Part shown: one piece after another, positions 33,308-43,005 of the stretch | Layout of the letters: each line of letters starts with the position of its first letter | Position numbering within the stretch: position 1 is the first letter of the stretch | Made by a program: the position numbers and the translations under genes | Origin: Streptomonospora litoralis | GTDB lineage: Bacteria > Actinomycetota > Actinomycetes > Streptosporangiales > Streptosporangiaceae | DNA length: 64,000 nt | Assembly (NCBI RefSeq): GCF_004323735.1 | Contig: NZ_CP036455.1 | Location: forward strand, 5,203,101 to 5,267,100 | Direction of reading: 5' to 3' | Notes under the pieces: generated by a model | The model's database searches: none | What the model was told of the DNA's origin: nothing | Seen by the model: only the letters and a program-made list of their open reading frames with translations

Positions 33308-35401
33308 TCACAGCTGCTCCAGGGCATCGGCGGCTGTGGCGCGGAGCTGGGGAGCCAGCAGTTCGGCGTAGGTGGCGGTGAGGTGGTTGCTGTCGCGGTA
33401 GACCAGGACGTTGCCGATCACGGGCGGGCAGGTGTCGCCGATGCAGAACTCGTCGCTGAGGTCGATCACCTCGGCGTCCTCGTCGTTGGCCGCGGCGATC
33501 AACTGCGGGTCCTGTTCGGAGAAGGCGTCTGCGGTCGCCGTCATGCACTCGGGGGACTCGCGGGAGTGGCGGGAGACGCACTCGGGCACTCGCTCGCCGG
33601 TGCGGGGGGTGTCGCGGATCGCCACCACCTGGCTGCCGGCGTCCTCCAGCGGGCCCCACAACCGGCTCATCCCGGTGGCGATGTCGAGTTTGCTCTCGGA
33701 CTCCGTGGCCGAATCGGCCGCGTCGGCACCGACACTGGAGCTCGTGAACACCACGTCGGGCTTGACGTCGGTGGTCAGCTCCTCCATCACCGTCTTGTTC
33801 CACTCGGCGCACTCGTCGTAGCCCTTGCCGTTGAGCTCGATAGTGGTGAGGGTGAAGGCGCACGAGGACTTGGCGTAGATGTGCAGCCGCCAGCCTTGTT
33901 CCTCGGCGATCTTGCGTAGCGCGGGCACCCATTGGGCGGCGTGGGAGTCGCCGGTCACGGCGACGGTGGTCTCGGCCTCGTCGGGGCCGTAGACGCACTT
34001 CTGGAGCGTGGTCAGCCGGGGCGACGCCTGGCACTCGTCGTAGACGTCGGGCAGGTCCTCGTTCGCGGCCACCGGCGAGGGGTAGATCTGCTCGTCGGTC
34101 GACCCGAACGGGTCGGACGTGCCCAGTGCCGCCGGACCGACGTGCACGACGGGATCGAACTCGACGCTGCGCAGCCACTCGTAGCGCGCGAACTGCGCGG
34201 CGCCGATCAGCCCCACCACCAAGGCCGCGGTGACGGCGAAGGCAGCGGCGGCGCGGCCGCTGCGCAGCAGCCCGTGGCGGCGCACCGGGTCCTCTACGGC
34301 CACCTTGGTGCCCCAGGCCAGCAGGACCGACGCGATCACCACGGCCACGCCGGAGAGCAGGGGCAGCTCGTCCGACTCCCTCAGGCTCAGGGCGAAGACG
34401 ATGACCGGCCAATGCCACAGGTACAGCGCATAGGAGATGTCCCCGCCGAATCGGGCGGGCGCGCTCGACAGCAGCCCGTAGGCGGAGTAGCGCGGGTGGT
34501 GCTCGCCGGCGGCGATCACCGCCGCCGCGCCGAGCACCGGAACGGCGGCCGCGATGCCCGGGAACGGCGTCTGGCCGCTGTAGGTCCAGGCGGCCCAGCC
34601 GATGGCGGCCAGCCCCGCCCAGGCCAGAGCCCAGCGCGCCCACACCGCTCCGATGCCGTAGCGGGTCAGCACTACGGCCAGCACGCCTCCGGCCGCCAGC
34701 TCCCACATCCGCGTCTGCGGCAGGAAGTAGGCGGGCTGCGGATCGGCCGCGGTCATGACCACCGAACACACCAGCGAGGCGACCAGTACCGTCCCGGCTG
34801 CCGCCAGCACCACCCGGCGCCGTCCCAGCCGCTGGTCGCTGCGCAGCCCCAGCATGGCCCAGCCCGCGAACAGCAGCGGCCACAGCAGGTAGAACTGCTC
34901 CTCCACCGCCAGCGACCAGAAGTGCTGCACCGGGCTGGCCGCGGTCTCGGCCGACAAGTAGTCCACCGACTGGTCGGCCAAGAGCAGGTTCTCCACGTAG
35001 AACGCCGAGGCCGCCAGCTCCTTGGCGATCTCGGCCAGGCGCGGGGCGGGCAGCAGCCAGAACGCCGCCACTCCCGTGACCGCCAGCACCACGCTCGCCG
35101 CCGGGAGGATGCGGCGGATGCGGCGCGCGTAGAACCGGGACAGCGACACGCGCCCGTGCTCGCGCGCCTCGCGCAGCAGCAGCGAGGTGATCAGGAAACC
35201 CGAGATCACGAAGAAGACGTCGACACCGATATAGCCGCCGGGCAGCAGGTCGTGGTCGACGTGGTAGACGAGCACGAGCCCGACCGCCACGGCACGCAGC
35301 CCCTGCACCTCGGGCAGAAAGCGGCGGGATGCGCCGGACGCGGGTCCGGACGCCGACGCGGACGATGAGAGGGCCGTTGCATTATGTGCTTTAATGGTCA
35401 C
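33308..35401 (-). CDS. OafA-type acyltransferase with C-terminal SGNH domain
   Basis: A 697-residue membrane enzyme that O-acylates cell-surface polysaccharide. The acyltransferase-3 domain (about residues 28-370, ten or more hydrophobic segments) begins LPEVQGLRAVAVGLVLVYHVDHDLLPGGYIGVDVFFVISGFLIT, containing the catalytic His. The C-terminal SGNH domain has the nucleophile motif VTGDSHAAQWVPAL and the terminal Asp-x-x-His of VYRDSNHLTATYAELL. I chose the GTG at 35401; an ATG at 35476 in frame lacks a ribosome binding site. Monocistronic. Probable targets are peptidoglycan, teichoic acid or an exopolysaccharide. Confidence 0.92.
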   Translation of the reverse strand: MTIKAHNATALSSSASASGPASGASRRFLPEVQGLRAVAVGLVLVYHVDHDLLPGGYIGVDVFFVISGFLITSLLLREAREHGRVSLSRFYARRIRRILPAASVVLAVTGVAAFWLLPAPRLAEIAKELAASAFYVENLLLADQSVDYLSAETAASPVQHFWSLAVEEQFYLLWPLLFAGWAMLGLRSDQRLGRRRVVLAAAGTVLVASLVCSVVMTAADPQPAYFLPQTRMWELAAGGVLAVVLTRYGIGAVWARWALAWAGLAAIGWAAWTYSGQTPFPGIAAAVPVLGAAAVIAAGEHHPRYSAYGLLSSAPARFGGDISYALYLWHWPVIVFALSLRESDELPLLSGVAVVIASVLLAWGTKVAVEDPVRRHGLLRSGRAAAAFAVTAALVVGLIGAAQFARYEWLRSVEFDPVVHVGPAALGTSDPFGSTDEQIYPSPVAANEDLPDVYDECQASPRLTTLQKCVYGPDEAETTVAVTGDSHAAQWVPALRKIAEEQGWRLHIYAKSSCAFTLTTIELNGKGYDECAEWNKTVMEELTTDVKPDVVFTSSSVGADAADSATESESKLDIATGMSRLWGPLEDAGSQVVAIRDTPRTGERVPECVSRHSRESPECMTATADAFSEQDPQLIAAANDEDAEVIDLSDEFCIGDTCPPVIGNVLVYRDSNHLTATYAELLAPQLRATAADALEQL

Positions 35402-35665
35402 AGAGCGCGTTTCCGGGTGGGAATACGGGAGTCTCGGGGGATCGCCCGGCCGGGGGTGCGGACCGAGCAACCCCATCGTGTCGTGACACTCTTGTTACAT
35501 ACAAGGCGTTACCCGGAATTTATGTGAATAGTCTCAGAAGTATGTGAATCTTCCCAGGAAACGTGGATCCCCGGCAGCCGCGGGGATCGGCGGCCGCGGT
35601 CACCGTGCGAGGGGCCTGATGCCGCGGCCCGCGGTGTCGCGGAGGTGCTCTGGCATCCTGGGGGC

Positions 35666-36394
35666 ATGGACCGGCCCGGGGTGTCCCTGCGCTTCGCGGA
35701 GGAGTTGCGGTTCCTGCTCTCCCCGCGCAACCGGGATCCCGAGGTCGAGGTGGTCCACGACCCCACCGCGACGCTGGGCCATCTGGTGCAGTCCGCCGGT
35801 GTTCCGCTCACCGAAGTCGGGGGCCTGCTTGCCGCTGGCCGCGAGATCGGGCGCGACAGCCGGTCCGAACCCGGGCTGACCGTCGACGTCCTGGGGATAA
35901 CCCGGCCGCAGCGGCTGCCGTTCGACCCGCCGCGGTTCCTGCTCGACGTCCACCTGGGCGCGCTCGCCCGCCGCCTGCGCCTGGTCGGCGTGGACGCCGC
36001 CTACGACAACGACCGGGACGACGACACCCTGATCGCCATGGCGAACGAGCAGCGGCGCGCGCTGCTGACCCAGGACCGCCGCCTGCTGCACCGCCGGGCG
36101 CTGGACGCCGGGGCGTTCGTGCGCGGGCGCAAGCCCGACGACCGGATGCGGGACGTACTCGACCGCTTCGCGCCGCCCCTGGCGCCGTGGAGCCGCTGCA
36201 CGGCGTGCAACGGCCTGCTGCTGCCGGCGGCCAAGGAGGCGGTGTCCCACCTGCTGGAACCGGGCACGCGGGCCACCTACAGCACCTTCGCCCGCTGCCG
36301 CGAGTGCGGCCGCGTGTACTGGCCGGGCGCCCACCACGTGCGGCTGGAGTCGATCGTCGAGACCGCGCGCGCGGTGGTCGCCGCCGCCGAGTAG
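35666..36394 (+). CDS. Mut7-C RNase-domain protein with ubiquitin-like N-terminus
   Basis: A 242-residue protein. Residues 1-85 resemble a ubiquitin-like (MoaD/ThiS-type) fold. From about 90 on is the Mut7-C domain: a PIN-like nuclease part (FLLDVHLGALARRLRLVGVDAAYDN, then RRALLTQDRRLLHRR with conserved Asp residues) and a zinc ribbon with paired cysteines (SRCTACNGLLL and ARCRECGRVYWPG). The domain order is the usual one for bacterial Mut7-C proteins, thought to be ribonucleases. Monocistronic, starting at the ATG with GGGG upstream. Confidence 0.9.
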   Translation: MDRPGVSLRFAEELRFLLSPRNRDPEVEVVHDPTATLGHLVQSAGVPLTEVGGLLAAGREIGRDSRSEPGLTVDVLGITRPQRLPFDPPRFLLDVHLGALARRLRLVGVDAAYDNDRDDDTLIAMANEQRRALLTQDRRLLHRRALDAGAFVRGRKPDDRMRDVLDRFAPPLAPWSRCTACNGLLLPAAKEAVSHLLEPGTRATYSTFARCRECGRVYWPGAHHVRLESIVETARAVVAAAE

Positions 36395-36557
36395 AGCGGC
36401 GCACCGCAAGGCGCGGCCCCCGAGCCGGGCGGAGTCCGAAGCTGCGGGCCTGGGAACGGGCTCCGATCCCGCGGGAACTCCCGGCACGTTCCATCCGACT
36501 ACTGAAGCGACGGCCACACCCGCTGTCCGCTCACCGAAGCGGCCGACACGAAAACGG

Positions 36558-37976
36558 ATGGGGACCCCCATGCCCATCGACGACCACTCTCAGTCCACCA
36601 TCGATCCCGAGCGGCCATCGCCGACCGCCGCGAAGCCTCCCCCGTCTCGTTCGTGGTGGGCTCCGCTGCGCGCGCTGCTGCTGCGGATGCACTTCTACGC
36701 CGGCGTGCTGGTGGCGCCGTTCATCTTCGTCGCCGCCGCGAGCGGCCTGCTCTACGTGTGGACGCCGCAGGTGGAGGAGCTCGTCTACGACCGCGAGCTG
36801 CACGTCGCGGCCGTCGGTGAGGCCCGCCTGCCGCTGGAGGAGCAGGTGGCCGCGGCGTCCGGCTCGCTGCCGCAGGGGACGCTGACCGCGGTGCGCCCGG
36901 GCGACGAACCGCAGGACACGACCCGGGTGCTCTTCGACGTCGACGGACTTCCCACCGACAGCCACAGCCGAGCCGTGTTCGTCGATCCCTACACCGCCGA
37001 GGTCCGCGGCACGCTGACCTCCTACGGCGGCAGCGGCGCTTTGCCCGTGCGCACCTGGATCGACCTGCTGCACCGCAACCTCCACCTGGGCGACTTCGGC
37101 CGGGTCTACAGTGAGCTGGCGGCGAGCTGGATGTGGCTGATCGCCGCGGGCGGCACCGCGCTGTGGATCTCGCGCCGGCGCCGCAGGCGGCGCGTGCGCA
37201 CCACGCTGCTGCCCGAGCCCAAGGCCCGCGGGATGCGCCGCACCATGTCCTTCCACGGCTCGATCGGGCTGTGGCTGCTGGTGGGGCTGCTGTTCCTGTC
37301 GGCGACCGGGCTGACGTGGTCGCAGTTCGCCGGTCCGAACGTGGCGGCGATCCGCGGGGCGATGTCCTGGGAGACGCCGGCGGTCTCCACCGAGCTACCG
37401 GCCGAATCCCAGACCGCCGCCTCCGAGGGCGACGTCGGCGTGGACCGCGTGCTGCAGACCGCCCGCGAAAACGGCCTGGACGGCCCCGTGGAGGTGACCT
37501 ACCCGGCCGGTGAGACCGCCGTCTACACCGTGCAGCAGCTGGACAGCAGCTGGCCCGTCCGCGCGGACTCGATCGCGGTCGACCCGGCCGCGGGCACGGT
37601 CGTCGACGAGGTCCGATTCGCCGACTGGCCGCTGATGGCCAAGCTCGCCGGCCTGGGCATCGACGCCCACATGGGCCTCCTGTTCGGCGTGGCCAACCAG
37701 CTGGTGCTCACCGCGCTGGCGCTGGGGCTGATGGTCGTGATGGTGCTGGGCTACCGCATGTGGTGGCGCCGCCGCCCGACCCCGGACGCCCGCTTCTCCA
37801 TGGGCCGCCCCGTCCCGCGCGGTGCCTGGTCGGCCCTGCCGTGGCAACTGAAATGCGCCGTCGCGGCCGTCACCGTCGCCATCGGGGTGCTGATGCCGGT
37901 GCTCGGGGTCTCGCTGGTGCTGTTCCTGGTCGTGGACACCGTCCTGGCCGCCGGCCGCCCCGAGTCCGCGCCCTGA
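36558..37976 (+). CDS. PepSY-associated TM protein
   Basis: A 472-residue membrane protein of the PepSY-TM family. It has hydrophobic segments near 40-65, 180-205, 230-250, 385-405 and 440-462, and extracellular PepSY repeats (GTLTAVRPGDEPQDTTRVLFDV, AVFVDPYTAEVRGTL). Histidines typical of the family are present in LHRNLHLGDFGRVY and MSFHGSIGLWLLVG, and in GIDAHMGLLFGVANQ. Some members take part in iron or haem-related reduction; that role is only inferred. A second ATG at 36570, with GGGGAC upstream, is an alternative start. Confidence 0.9.
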   Translation: MGTPMPIDDHSQSTIDPERPSPTAAKPPPSRSWWAPLRALLLRMHFYAGVLVAPFIFVAAASGLLYVWTPQVEELVYDRELHVAAVGEARLPLEEQVAAASGSLPQGTLTAVRPGDEPQDTTRVLFDVDGLPTDSHSRAVFVDPYTAEVRGTLTSYGGSGALPVRTWIDLLHRNLHLGDFGRVYSELAASWMWLIAAGGTALWISRRRRRRRVRTTLLPEPKARGMRRTMSFHGSIGLWLLVGLLFLSATGLTWSQFAGPNVAAIRGAMSWETPAVSTELPAESQTAASEGDVGVDRVLQTARENGLDGPVEVTYPAGETAVYTVQQLDSSWPVRADSIAVDPAAGTVVDEVRFADWPLMAKLAGLGIDAHMGLLFGVANQLVLTALALGLMVVMVLGYRMWWRRRPTPDARFSMGRPVPRGAWSALPWQLKCAVAAVTVAIGVLMPVLGVSLVLFLVVDTVLAAGRPESAP

Positions 37977-38526
37977 CAGCCCCGGCACCCGCCGCCCGGC
38001 CGGGCCTCCCGCGCCGCCCCGGCCGGGCGCCCGGAGGGCGGCGGGTGGACGGTGCCGCAGGACCGGCAGCTCACCCTGCCCGAGTCCGGGGAGAGGGAGC
38101 GGTTTTTACCACAGCCGAGGCGGTCGGCAGCGGCGGTTTTCGCGGAATTCACCGGTGATCGAATTCCGACGGCAACCCCGATCGCCCCTACTCTGTTTCC
38201 AGAATCGCCCGGTATTTCCGCTTTCTCACGCACCTGCCGAATAGCCCCCGAACGCACACCGATCCCGCGAACCCAAGCGACCTGCACCGTTCCCGCGGAT
38301 TCCGCGAACGCCGGATCCGCTGTCACGATTTCCCGGAATCCGCGGGGAGGGCGCCGATAAACTCGCGACGACGGCGTGGTCGGCGACGGCCGCGACTCAC
38401 CGCGGAAGGGCGCATGGCAGTGCCCGGATGCGGCCGTATTCGACGCTCGGCTCGTCCCTCCCTCCTCGGCTCCCGCTTCCGCGGTAGCCCTTGCGGTCCC
38501 TCCCCTCGCGTTCGAAAGGCATCTCC
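37977..38526. other. Intergenic region after the PepSY gene
   Basis: A 550-base gap. It begins with a hairpin-forming block (CCCGCCGCCC at 37988-37997 pairing with GGGCGGCGGG at 38036-38045, with nested GGCCGGGC repeats), probably the terminator of the PepSY gene. The rest includes a stretch with less G and C (about 38100-38340) containing GAATTC repeated 10 bases apart at 38137-38142 and 38159-38164 or near there. No gene or RNA is supported. Confidence 0.4.
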
Positions 38527-38781
38527 ATGCCCGCAGCCACGACCCGCGCCGAACCGAACGTCCAGGCCCAAGACGGCCGACCGGACCGCAACCGTCCGCG
38601 ACCGCGCCCACCCGAGAACCCCGCGGCGCCGCACGAGCCCGCGTCCCTGGATGCCGCGCAGAACGCGGCGCTGGCCTCCCTCATCCGCCGACTCGCCGAC
38701 GTGCGTCCCGACATCGTCGCCGCAGAGCCCGCGCCGGGCCGATGCGGTGCAGGCTCTCCCGCACCGGGTACCCGCCGCTGA
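38527..38781 (+). CDS. Possible small hypothetical protein
   Basis: An 84-residue frame from an ATG with GAAAGG about 9 bases upstream. The N-terminal half is Arg/Pro/Asn-rich and disordered; the middle has a helical stretch (LDAAQNAALASLIRRLADVRPDI). It ends exactly at the foot of a long perfect hairpin. I do not recognise it, and it may be chance coding; the terminator behind it is the best argument that something is transcribed here. Confidence 0.33.
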   Translation: MPAATTRAEPNVQAQDGRPDRNRPRPRPPENPAAPHEPASLDAAQNAALASLIRRLADVRPDIVAAEPAPGRCGAGSPAPGTRR

Positions 38782-38836
38782 TCTGCGTACCCGTGGTCGT
38801 CGCCGGGGCGGACCACGACCACGGGTACGCAGATCA
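38779..38836. terminator. 22-bp perfect hairpin, probable bidirectional terminator
   Basis: Arms 38779-38800 and 38815-38836 are perfect complements (core ATCTGCGTACCCGTGGTCG) around a 14-base loop. It lies between the possible small gene and the 3' end of the LacI gene, where two transcripts converge. Confidence 0.7.
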
Positions 38837-38850
38837 CGGGTGGCGCCGCG

Positions 38851-39879
38851 CTACGGCCGGCCCAGCGTGCTCTCCCGGCGGACGAGGGCGAAGCCCGGGC
38901 GGACGTGGCGGGGTTCGGCGTGCCTGGCCTCCTCGCCGCCGTCGAGGCGGGCCAGCAGGGCGTCGACCGCGGCCTGTGCTATCCCCTGCTTGTGCGGGGC
39001 GATAGTGGTCAGCGACGCCGAGCAGTAGCGGCCGTCCTCTATGTTGTCGAAGCCGATGACGGCGACGTCCTCGGGCACGCGCAGGCCGCGTTCCGTCAGC
39101 GTGCGCATGGCTCCGATGGCGACCATGTCGTTGTAGCAGAACGCCGCGTCCGGCGAGGCGCCCGAGTCCAGGAGCCGGGCCATCGCCTGGGCGCCGTCCT
39201 CGCGGGTGTAGCCGTCGGTGGTGGCGACCAGGCCGTGCCCGTCGCCCTCCAGCGCGGCCGACTCCGCCATCACCTCCCGCCATCCGCGCAGCCGCAGGTG
39301 GGCGGTCTGGCGCGCGCGGCCGTGGCGGGCGCCGATGAAGGCGACGCGGCGGCGCCCCAGGTCGAGCAGGTGCTGGGTGGCCGTGCGTGCGGCGGTGACG
39401 TTGTCGATGGCGATGTGGTCGTAGGGCGCCTCGTACTCCCGCTCACCCAGCAGTACCAGCGGCGCGTCGTGGCCGCGGGCGAGCAGGTCCTCGTTCTCCA
39501 GCTCGATGGGGCTGAGGATGAGGCCGTCGATCAGCCGCGCCCGGAACCCCTGCGCGAAGAGGACCTCCTGGTCGCGCCGCCCGTTGGTGTGGTCGAGCAG
39601 CACGATGTAGTCGAGGCCGGCCGCGTAGCTGATCACGGCGTCGGCGAGTTCGGCGAAGTAGGGATTGCCCAGCTCGGGCAGTGCCAGGGCGATGATCCCG
39701 GTGCGGCCCTTGCGCAGGTGGCGCGCTGTGAGGTTGGGCCGGTAGCCCAGTTCGTCGATGACCTGCTGCACCCGCTGCCGGGTGGCCGGGGTGACGTGCC
39801 GGTAGCCGTTGACCACGTTGGACACGGTCTTGACCGATACACCCGCCCGCTCGGCGACGTCCTTCAGGCTGATGACCAC
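38851..39879 (-). CDS. LacI-family regulator divergent from the furanosidase gene
   Basis: A 342-residue LacI/GalR regulator. The helix-turn-helix is at the very N-terminus (SLKDVAERAGVSVKTVSNVVNG, about 4-25), with the hinge RPNLTARHLRKGRTG and an effector domain (IIALALPELGNPYFAELADAV, VLLDHTNGRRDQE, IAIDNVTAARTATQHLLDLG, FCYNDMVAIGAMR, VIGFDNIEDGRYCSASLTTIAPH). Length is typical. It is divergent from the secreted GH2 gene and the YtfQ-type transporter, and so is their likely repressor, with an arabinose- or galactose-type sugar as inducer. Confidence 0.94.
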   Translation of the reverse strand: MVISLKDVAERAGVSVKTVSNVVNGYRHVTPATRQRVQQVIDELGYRPNLTARHLRKGRTGIIALALPELGNPYFAELADAVISYAAGLDYIVLLDHTNGRRDQEVLFAQGFRARLIDGLILSPIELENEDLLARGHDAPLVLLGEREYEAPYDHIAIDNVTAARTATQHLLDLGRRRVAFIGARHGRARQTAHLRLRGWREVMAESAALEGDGHGLVATTDGYTREDGAQAMARLLDSGASPDAAFCYNDMVAIGAMRTLTERGLRVPEDVAVIGFDNIEDGRYCSASLTTIAPHKQGIAQAAVDALLARLDGGEEARHAEPRHVRPGFALVRRESTLGRP

Positions 39880-40302
39880 AGCGCCCCCTTCGCACGCGCG
39901 CCCTGCCCGCTCACATCCGCGCCGTCCGGCTCCGAGACTACGAGCGGATCGGCGCGGCGCGGCGCCGGTTGAAGGCGCTTACCGACGTACGGGCAGGCCG
40001 GGTCATCGGCTTGCTCGGGGGATGCCCGTGCCCGGTGTCGATGCTGACTTTTCCATCGTTATACAACACAGACGGCCGCCCCGTACAAGGGTGCTGCTCA
40101 CCGGATGTTCTCCGGAGGACGGATCTGCGGCGCAACATCCGGTGCGTTCGCGGATCGGCAACCGGGGTCTGGACAGCCACGTGTGACTGTGCTCTCATCA
40201 TGGATGCAACCGTGTTTCCCACGTTGTAAAAGCGTGGGAGCACCGTCCGCGGCCCGCGTGGCGGGCCGCCCGGTGTATCCCCCTGCGACCCGGAGGCTTC
40301 GG
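39880..40302. other. Divergent control region between LacI and GH2 genes
   Basis: A 423-base gap. It contains a candidate minus-strand promoter (annotated separately) and, nearer the GH2 gene, TCCCACG at 40217-40223 with CGTGGGA at 40233-40239, overlapping a looser CGTG-TTTCC-CACG repeat at 40211-40223. Either repeat could be the LacI operator or an mRNA leader hairpin. GGAGG lies 6 bases before the GH2 ATG. Confidence 0.45.
40060..40088 (-). promoter_or_regulatory. Candidate promoter of the LacI gene
   Basis: On the minus strand TTGTAC (40088-40083) and TGTATA (40065-40060) are separated by 17 bases, matching a primary-sigma -35/-10 pair. It lies about 180 bases upstream of the LacI start. 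Confidence 0.38.
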
Positions 40303-42642
40303 ATGAGACGCTTGCCGCCCGACCTCGACCCCCCGTCCCCCGACTCCCGCCCCGCTGCCCGCTCCCGCCGCCCCCGCACCCTGCTGACCACGCTGGTCGC
40401 CGCCGCGGCCCTGGTCATGCCCCTCGCGGTCGCCTCCCCCGCCCAGGCCGCCGAGTGGAGCCCGCTCGAACCCCCGCTTGAGACTCCCTGGACCGACGAC
40501 GTATCGCCGAGCAACGCCCTGCCGGAGTACCCGCGGCCGCAGATGGTGCGCGACGACTGGCGAAACCTCAACGGCGAGTGGGAATGGGAGCCGGCCCAGG
40601 AGGGCGAGGCTCCCCCGTTCGGCCGAACCCTCGACCGCAGCATCCTCGTCCCCTACCCGGTCGAATCCGCCCTCTCCGGGATCGGCGAGGACACCGACCG
40701 GATGTGGTACCGGCGCACCTTCACCGTCCCCGAGGACTGGAAGGGCCGGCACGTCAAGCTCAACTTCGACGCCGTGGACTGGCGCGCCGACGTGTGGATC
40801 AACGGCACCAAGGTGGGCGACCACCGCGGCGGCTACGACCGGTTCTCCCTCGATGTCACCGACGCCCTGCGGCGGGGTGAGCAAAACGAGGTGATCGTCG
40901 GCGTGCACGACCCCACCGACTCCGGACAGCAGGCGGTGGGCAAGCAGCGCAACAACCCCGGCGGCATCTTCTACACCTCCTACTCCGGCATCTGGCAGAC
41001 GGTGTGGATGGAACCGGTCCGCCCCGCGCACACCACCCGCGTCGACCTCACCCCCGACATCGAGGGCGAGACGCTGAACGCCGTGGTGCACGCCGTTCGC
41101 GCGGGCGGCGTCACCGCACAGGCCACCGTCCGCGACGGGGAGACCGTGGTCGGCAGGGCGAGCGGCGCACCCGGCTCCACGATCGAGGTGCCGGTGCCCG
41201 ACCCCCACCTGTGGTCGCCCGACGACCCGTTCCTCTACGACGTGGAGGTCGTCCTCAAGCGCGGCGGCAAGGTCTGGGACCGGGTCGAGAGCTACGCCGG
41301 CATGCGCTCCATCGGCACCAAGATGGTCGACGGCGTGCTGCGCCCCGTTCTCAACGGCGAGTACGTCTTCCAGATGGGTCCGCTGGACCAGGGCTACTGG
41401 CCCGACGGGATCTCCACGGCCCCCACCGACGAGGCGCTGAAGTTCGACATCCAGGCCGCCAAGGACCTGGGCTTCAACACCATCCGCAAGCACGTCAAGG
41501 TCGAGCCCGACCGCTGGTACTACTGGGCCGACCGCATGGGCATGCTGGTCTGGCAGGACATGCCCTCCATGGCGCACCAGCCCGGCCAGGCGGCGCAGGA
41601 CCAGTACGAGCACGAACTGCGGGAGATGATCGACCAGCACCGCAGCTTCCCCTCCATCACGCAGTGGATCCCCTTCAACGAGGGCTGGGGGCAGTACGAG
41701 GGCGCCCGCATCACCGAGGACGTCCAGGAGATGGACCCCTCGCGGCTGGTCACCGGCGCATCCGGGTGGTACGACACCGGCAACGGCGACGCCATCGACT
41801 CGCACATCTACGTCGGCCCCGGCGATCCCGAACCGGCCACCGACTCCCGCATCTCGGTGCTGGGCGAGTACGGCGGCCTGGGCCTGCGGCTCGACGGACA
41901 CGAGTGGAGCCCCGGAAACGGGTTCGGCTACGAGATGGTCTCCGACAGCGAGGCGCTGACCACGCGCTACGAGGGGCTGACCGCGGGGGTGCAGCGGCTG
42001 GAACGCACCAACGGGATCTCCGCGGCCATCTACACCGAGATCACCGACGTCGAGAACGAGTTGAACGGGTTGTGGACCTATGACCGACGTCAGCTCAAGG
42101 TGGACGCCGCCCGGGTGCGGGCCGCACACCGGGATCTGATCGCCGGGCGCCCGGTCGGCGGATCGGCGGAGCTGCCCGCCGGCGAACTGCGCTCGCTGCG
42201 CGTCACCACCCCCGGCTACGACAACCGCTACATCCGCCACCAGGATTCGCTCGGCTTCACCGAGGTCGTCGACGAATCCAGCTCCGACCTGCTCAAGCGG
42301 GACGCGACGTGGCGGATCGTGCCCGGTCTGGCCGACGACGAGTGCTACTCCCTCGAATCGTTGAACTACCCCGACGAGTACCTGCGCCACCGCGAGTCCC
42401 GCGTCCGGCGCGAGGCCTCCGACGGCTCCGAGCTGTTCCGCGAGGACGCCACCTGGTGCGCGGTGCCCGGCCTGTCCGGCTCCGGGGTGTCGCTGCGCTC
42501 CTACAACTTCCCCGACCAGTACCTGCGCCACTACGACTCCGAGTTGTGGCTCGCCGGCGTCGGCGGCCCCGAGCCCTACGAGACGTCCGCGAACTTCAAG
42601 CGGGACGCCACGTGGGCGGTCGAGTCGCCTTGGGCGCAGTGA
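40303..42642 (+). CDS. Secreted GH2 glycosidase with AbfB (CBM42) module
   Basis: A 779-residue exported enzyme. The N-terminus has an Arg-rich region, a hydrophobic core and a signal-peptidase site (SPAQAAEW, about residue 50). The GH2 sandwich domain (WYRRTFTVPEDWKGRHVKLNFDAVDWRADVWINGTKVG) and immunoglobulin-like domain precede the TIM barrel, with the acid/base Glu460 (IPFNEGWGQYE) and the nucleophile Glu522 (LGEYGGLG). Residues about 640-779 form an AbfB beta-trefoil (repeats YIRHQDSLGF, YLRHRESRVR and YLRHYDSELW), which binds arabinofuranose side chains. It probably trims arabinan- or arabinogalactan-type glycans outside the cell. GGAGG precedes the ATG. Confidence 0.93.
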   Translation: MRRLPPDLDPPSPDSRPAARSRRPRTLLTTLVAAAALVMPLAVASPAQAAEWSPLEPPLETPWTDDVSPSNALPEYPRPQMVRDDWRNLNGEWEWEPAQEGEAPPFGRTLDRSILVPYPVESALSGIGEDTDRMWYRRTFTVPEDWKGRHVKLNFDAVDWRADVWINGTKVGDHRGGYDRFSLDVTDALRRGEQNEVIVGVHDPTDSGQQAVGKQRNNPGGIFYTSYSGIWQTVWMEPVRPAHTTRVDLTPDIEGETLNAVVHAVRAGGVTAQATVRDGETVVGRASGAPGSTIEVPVPDPHLWSPDDPFLYDVEVVLKRGGKVWDRVESYAGMRSIGTKMVDGVLRPVLNGEYVFQMGPLDQGYWPDGISTAPTDEALKFDIQAAKDLGFNTIRKHVKVEPDRWYYWADRMGMLVWQDMPSMAHQPGQAAQDQYEHELREMIDQHRSFPSITQWIPFNEGWGQYEGARITEDVQEMDPSRLVTGASGWYDTGNGDAIDSHIYVGPGDPEPATDSRISVLGEYGGLGLRLDGHEWSPGNGFGYEMVSDSEALTTRYEGLTAGVQRLERTNGISAAIYTEITDVENELNGLWTYDRRQLKVDAARVRAAHRDLIAGRPVGGSAELPAGELRSLRVTTPGYDNRYIRHQDSLGFTEVVDESSSDLLKRDATWRIVPGLADDECYSLESLNYPDEYLRHRESRVRREASDGSELFREDATWCAVPGLSGSGVSLRSYNFPDQYLRHYDSELWLAGVGGPEPYETSANFKRDATWAVESPWAQ

Positions 42643-43005
42643 CCCCGAAGGCCCGGACCGCGCCTGCCGGCCGCGACCGGGCCTGACACGAACCGCAACC
42701 GCTGGTGCCGCCCGCCGACGATCCCTGCGGCGGGCGGCGCCGGCGCCGCGGCAGCGCGGACACGGCACGTCCGGGTGCCCGCGGGAGACGACCCCGCGGA
42801 CACCGTCCGCACAGCTCGGCGACCCCGTCCACCCAGTGGACCGGCGCCCGCCCCGACCCCCGTCCCACCCCCGACACGCCCCCATCCGCCCGGCTTCGTC
42901 CGGGCGCCGACCCCCGATTCGCGTCTATCCGCGGCCCTCGGCTACCGGCACGCGCACCGCGCGGCCCCGATCGGCTCGCACATCCTTCTCTGGTGGAGGC
43001 TGGAC
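42643..43005. other. Intergenic region between GH2 and ytfQ-type genes
   Basis: A 363-base gap with the GH2 terminator near its start (42707-42738). The rest is extremely G/C-rich and must hold the promoter of the transporter operon, which I cannot place. GGTGGAGG lies about 6 bases before the next ATG. No gene is supported. Confidence 0.45.
42707..42738 (+). terminator. Terminator of the GH2 gene
   Basis: A perfect 11-bp stem (GCCGCCCGCCG at 42707-42717 and its complement at 42728-42738) with a 10-base loop, 64 bases after the GH2 stop. Confidence 0.65.

Noticed and set aside
40198-42885. 895-codon open frame opposite the GH2 gene
   Set aside because: Antisense to a gene with clear GH2 and AbfB motifs; the translation has no recognisable domain.
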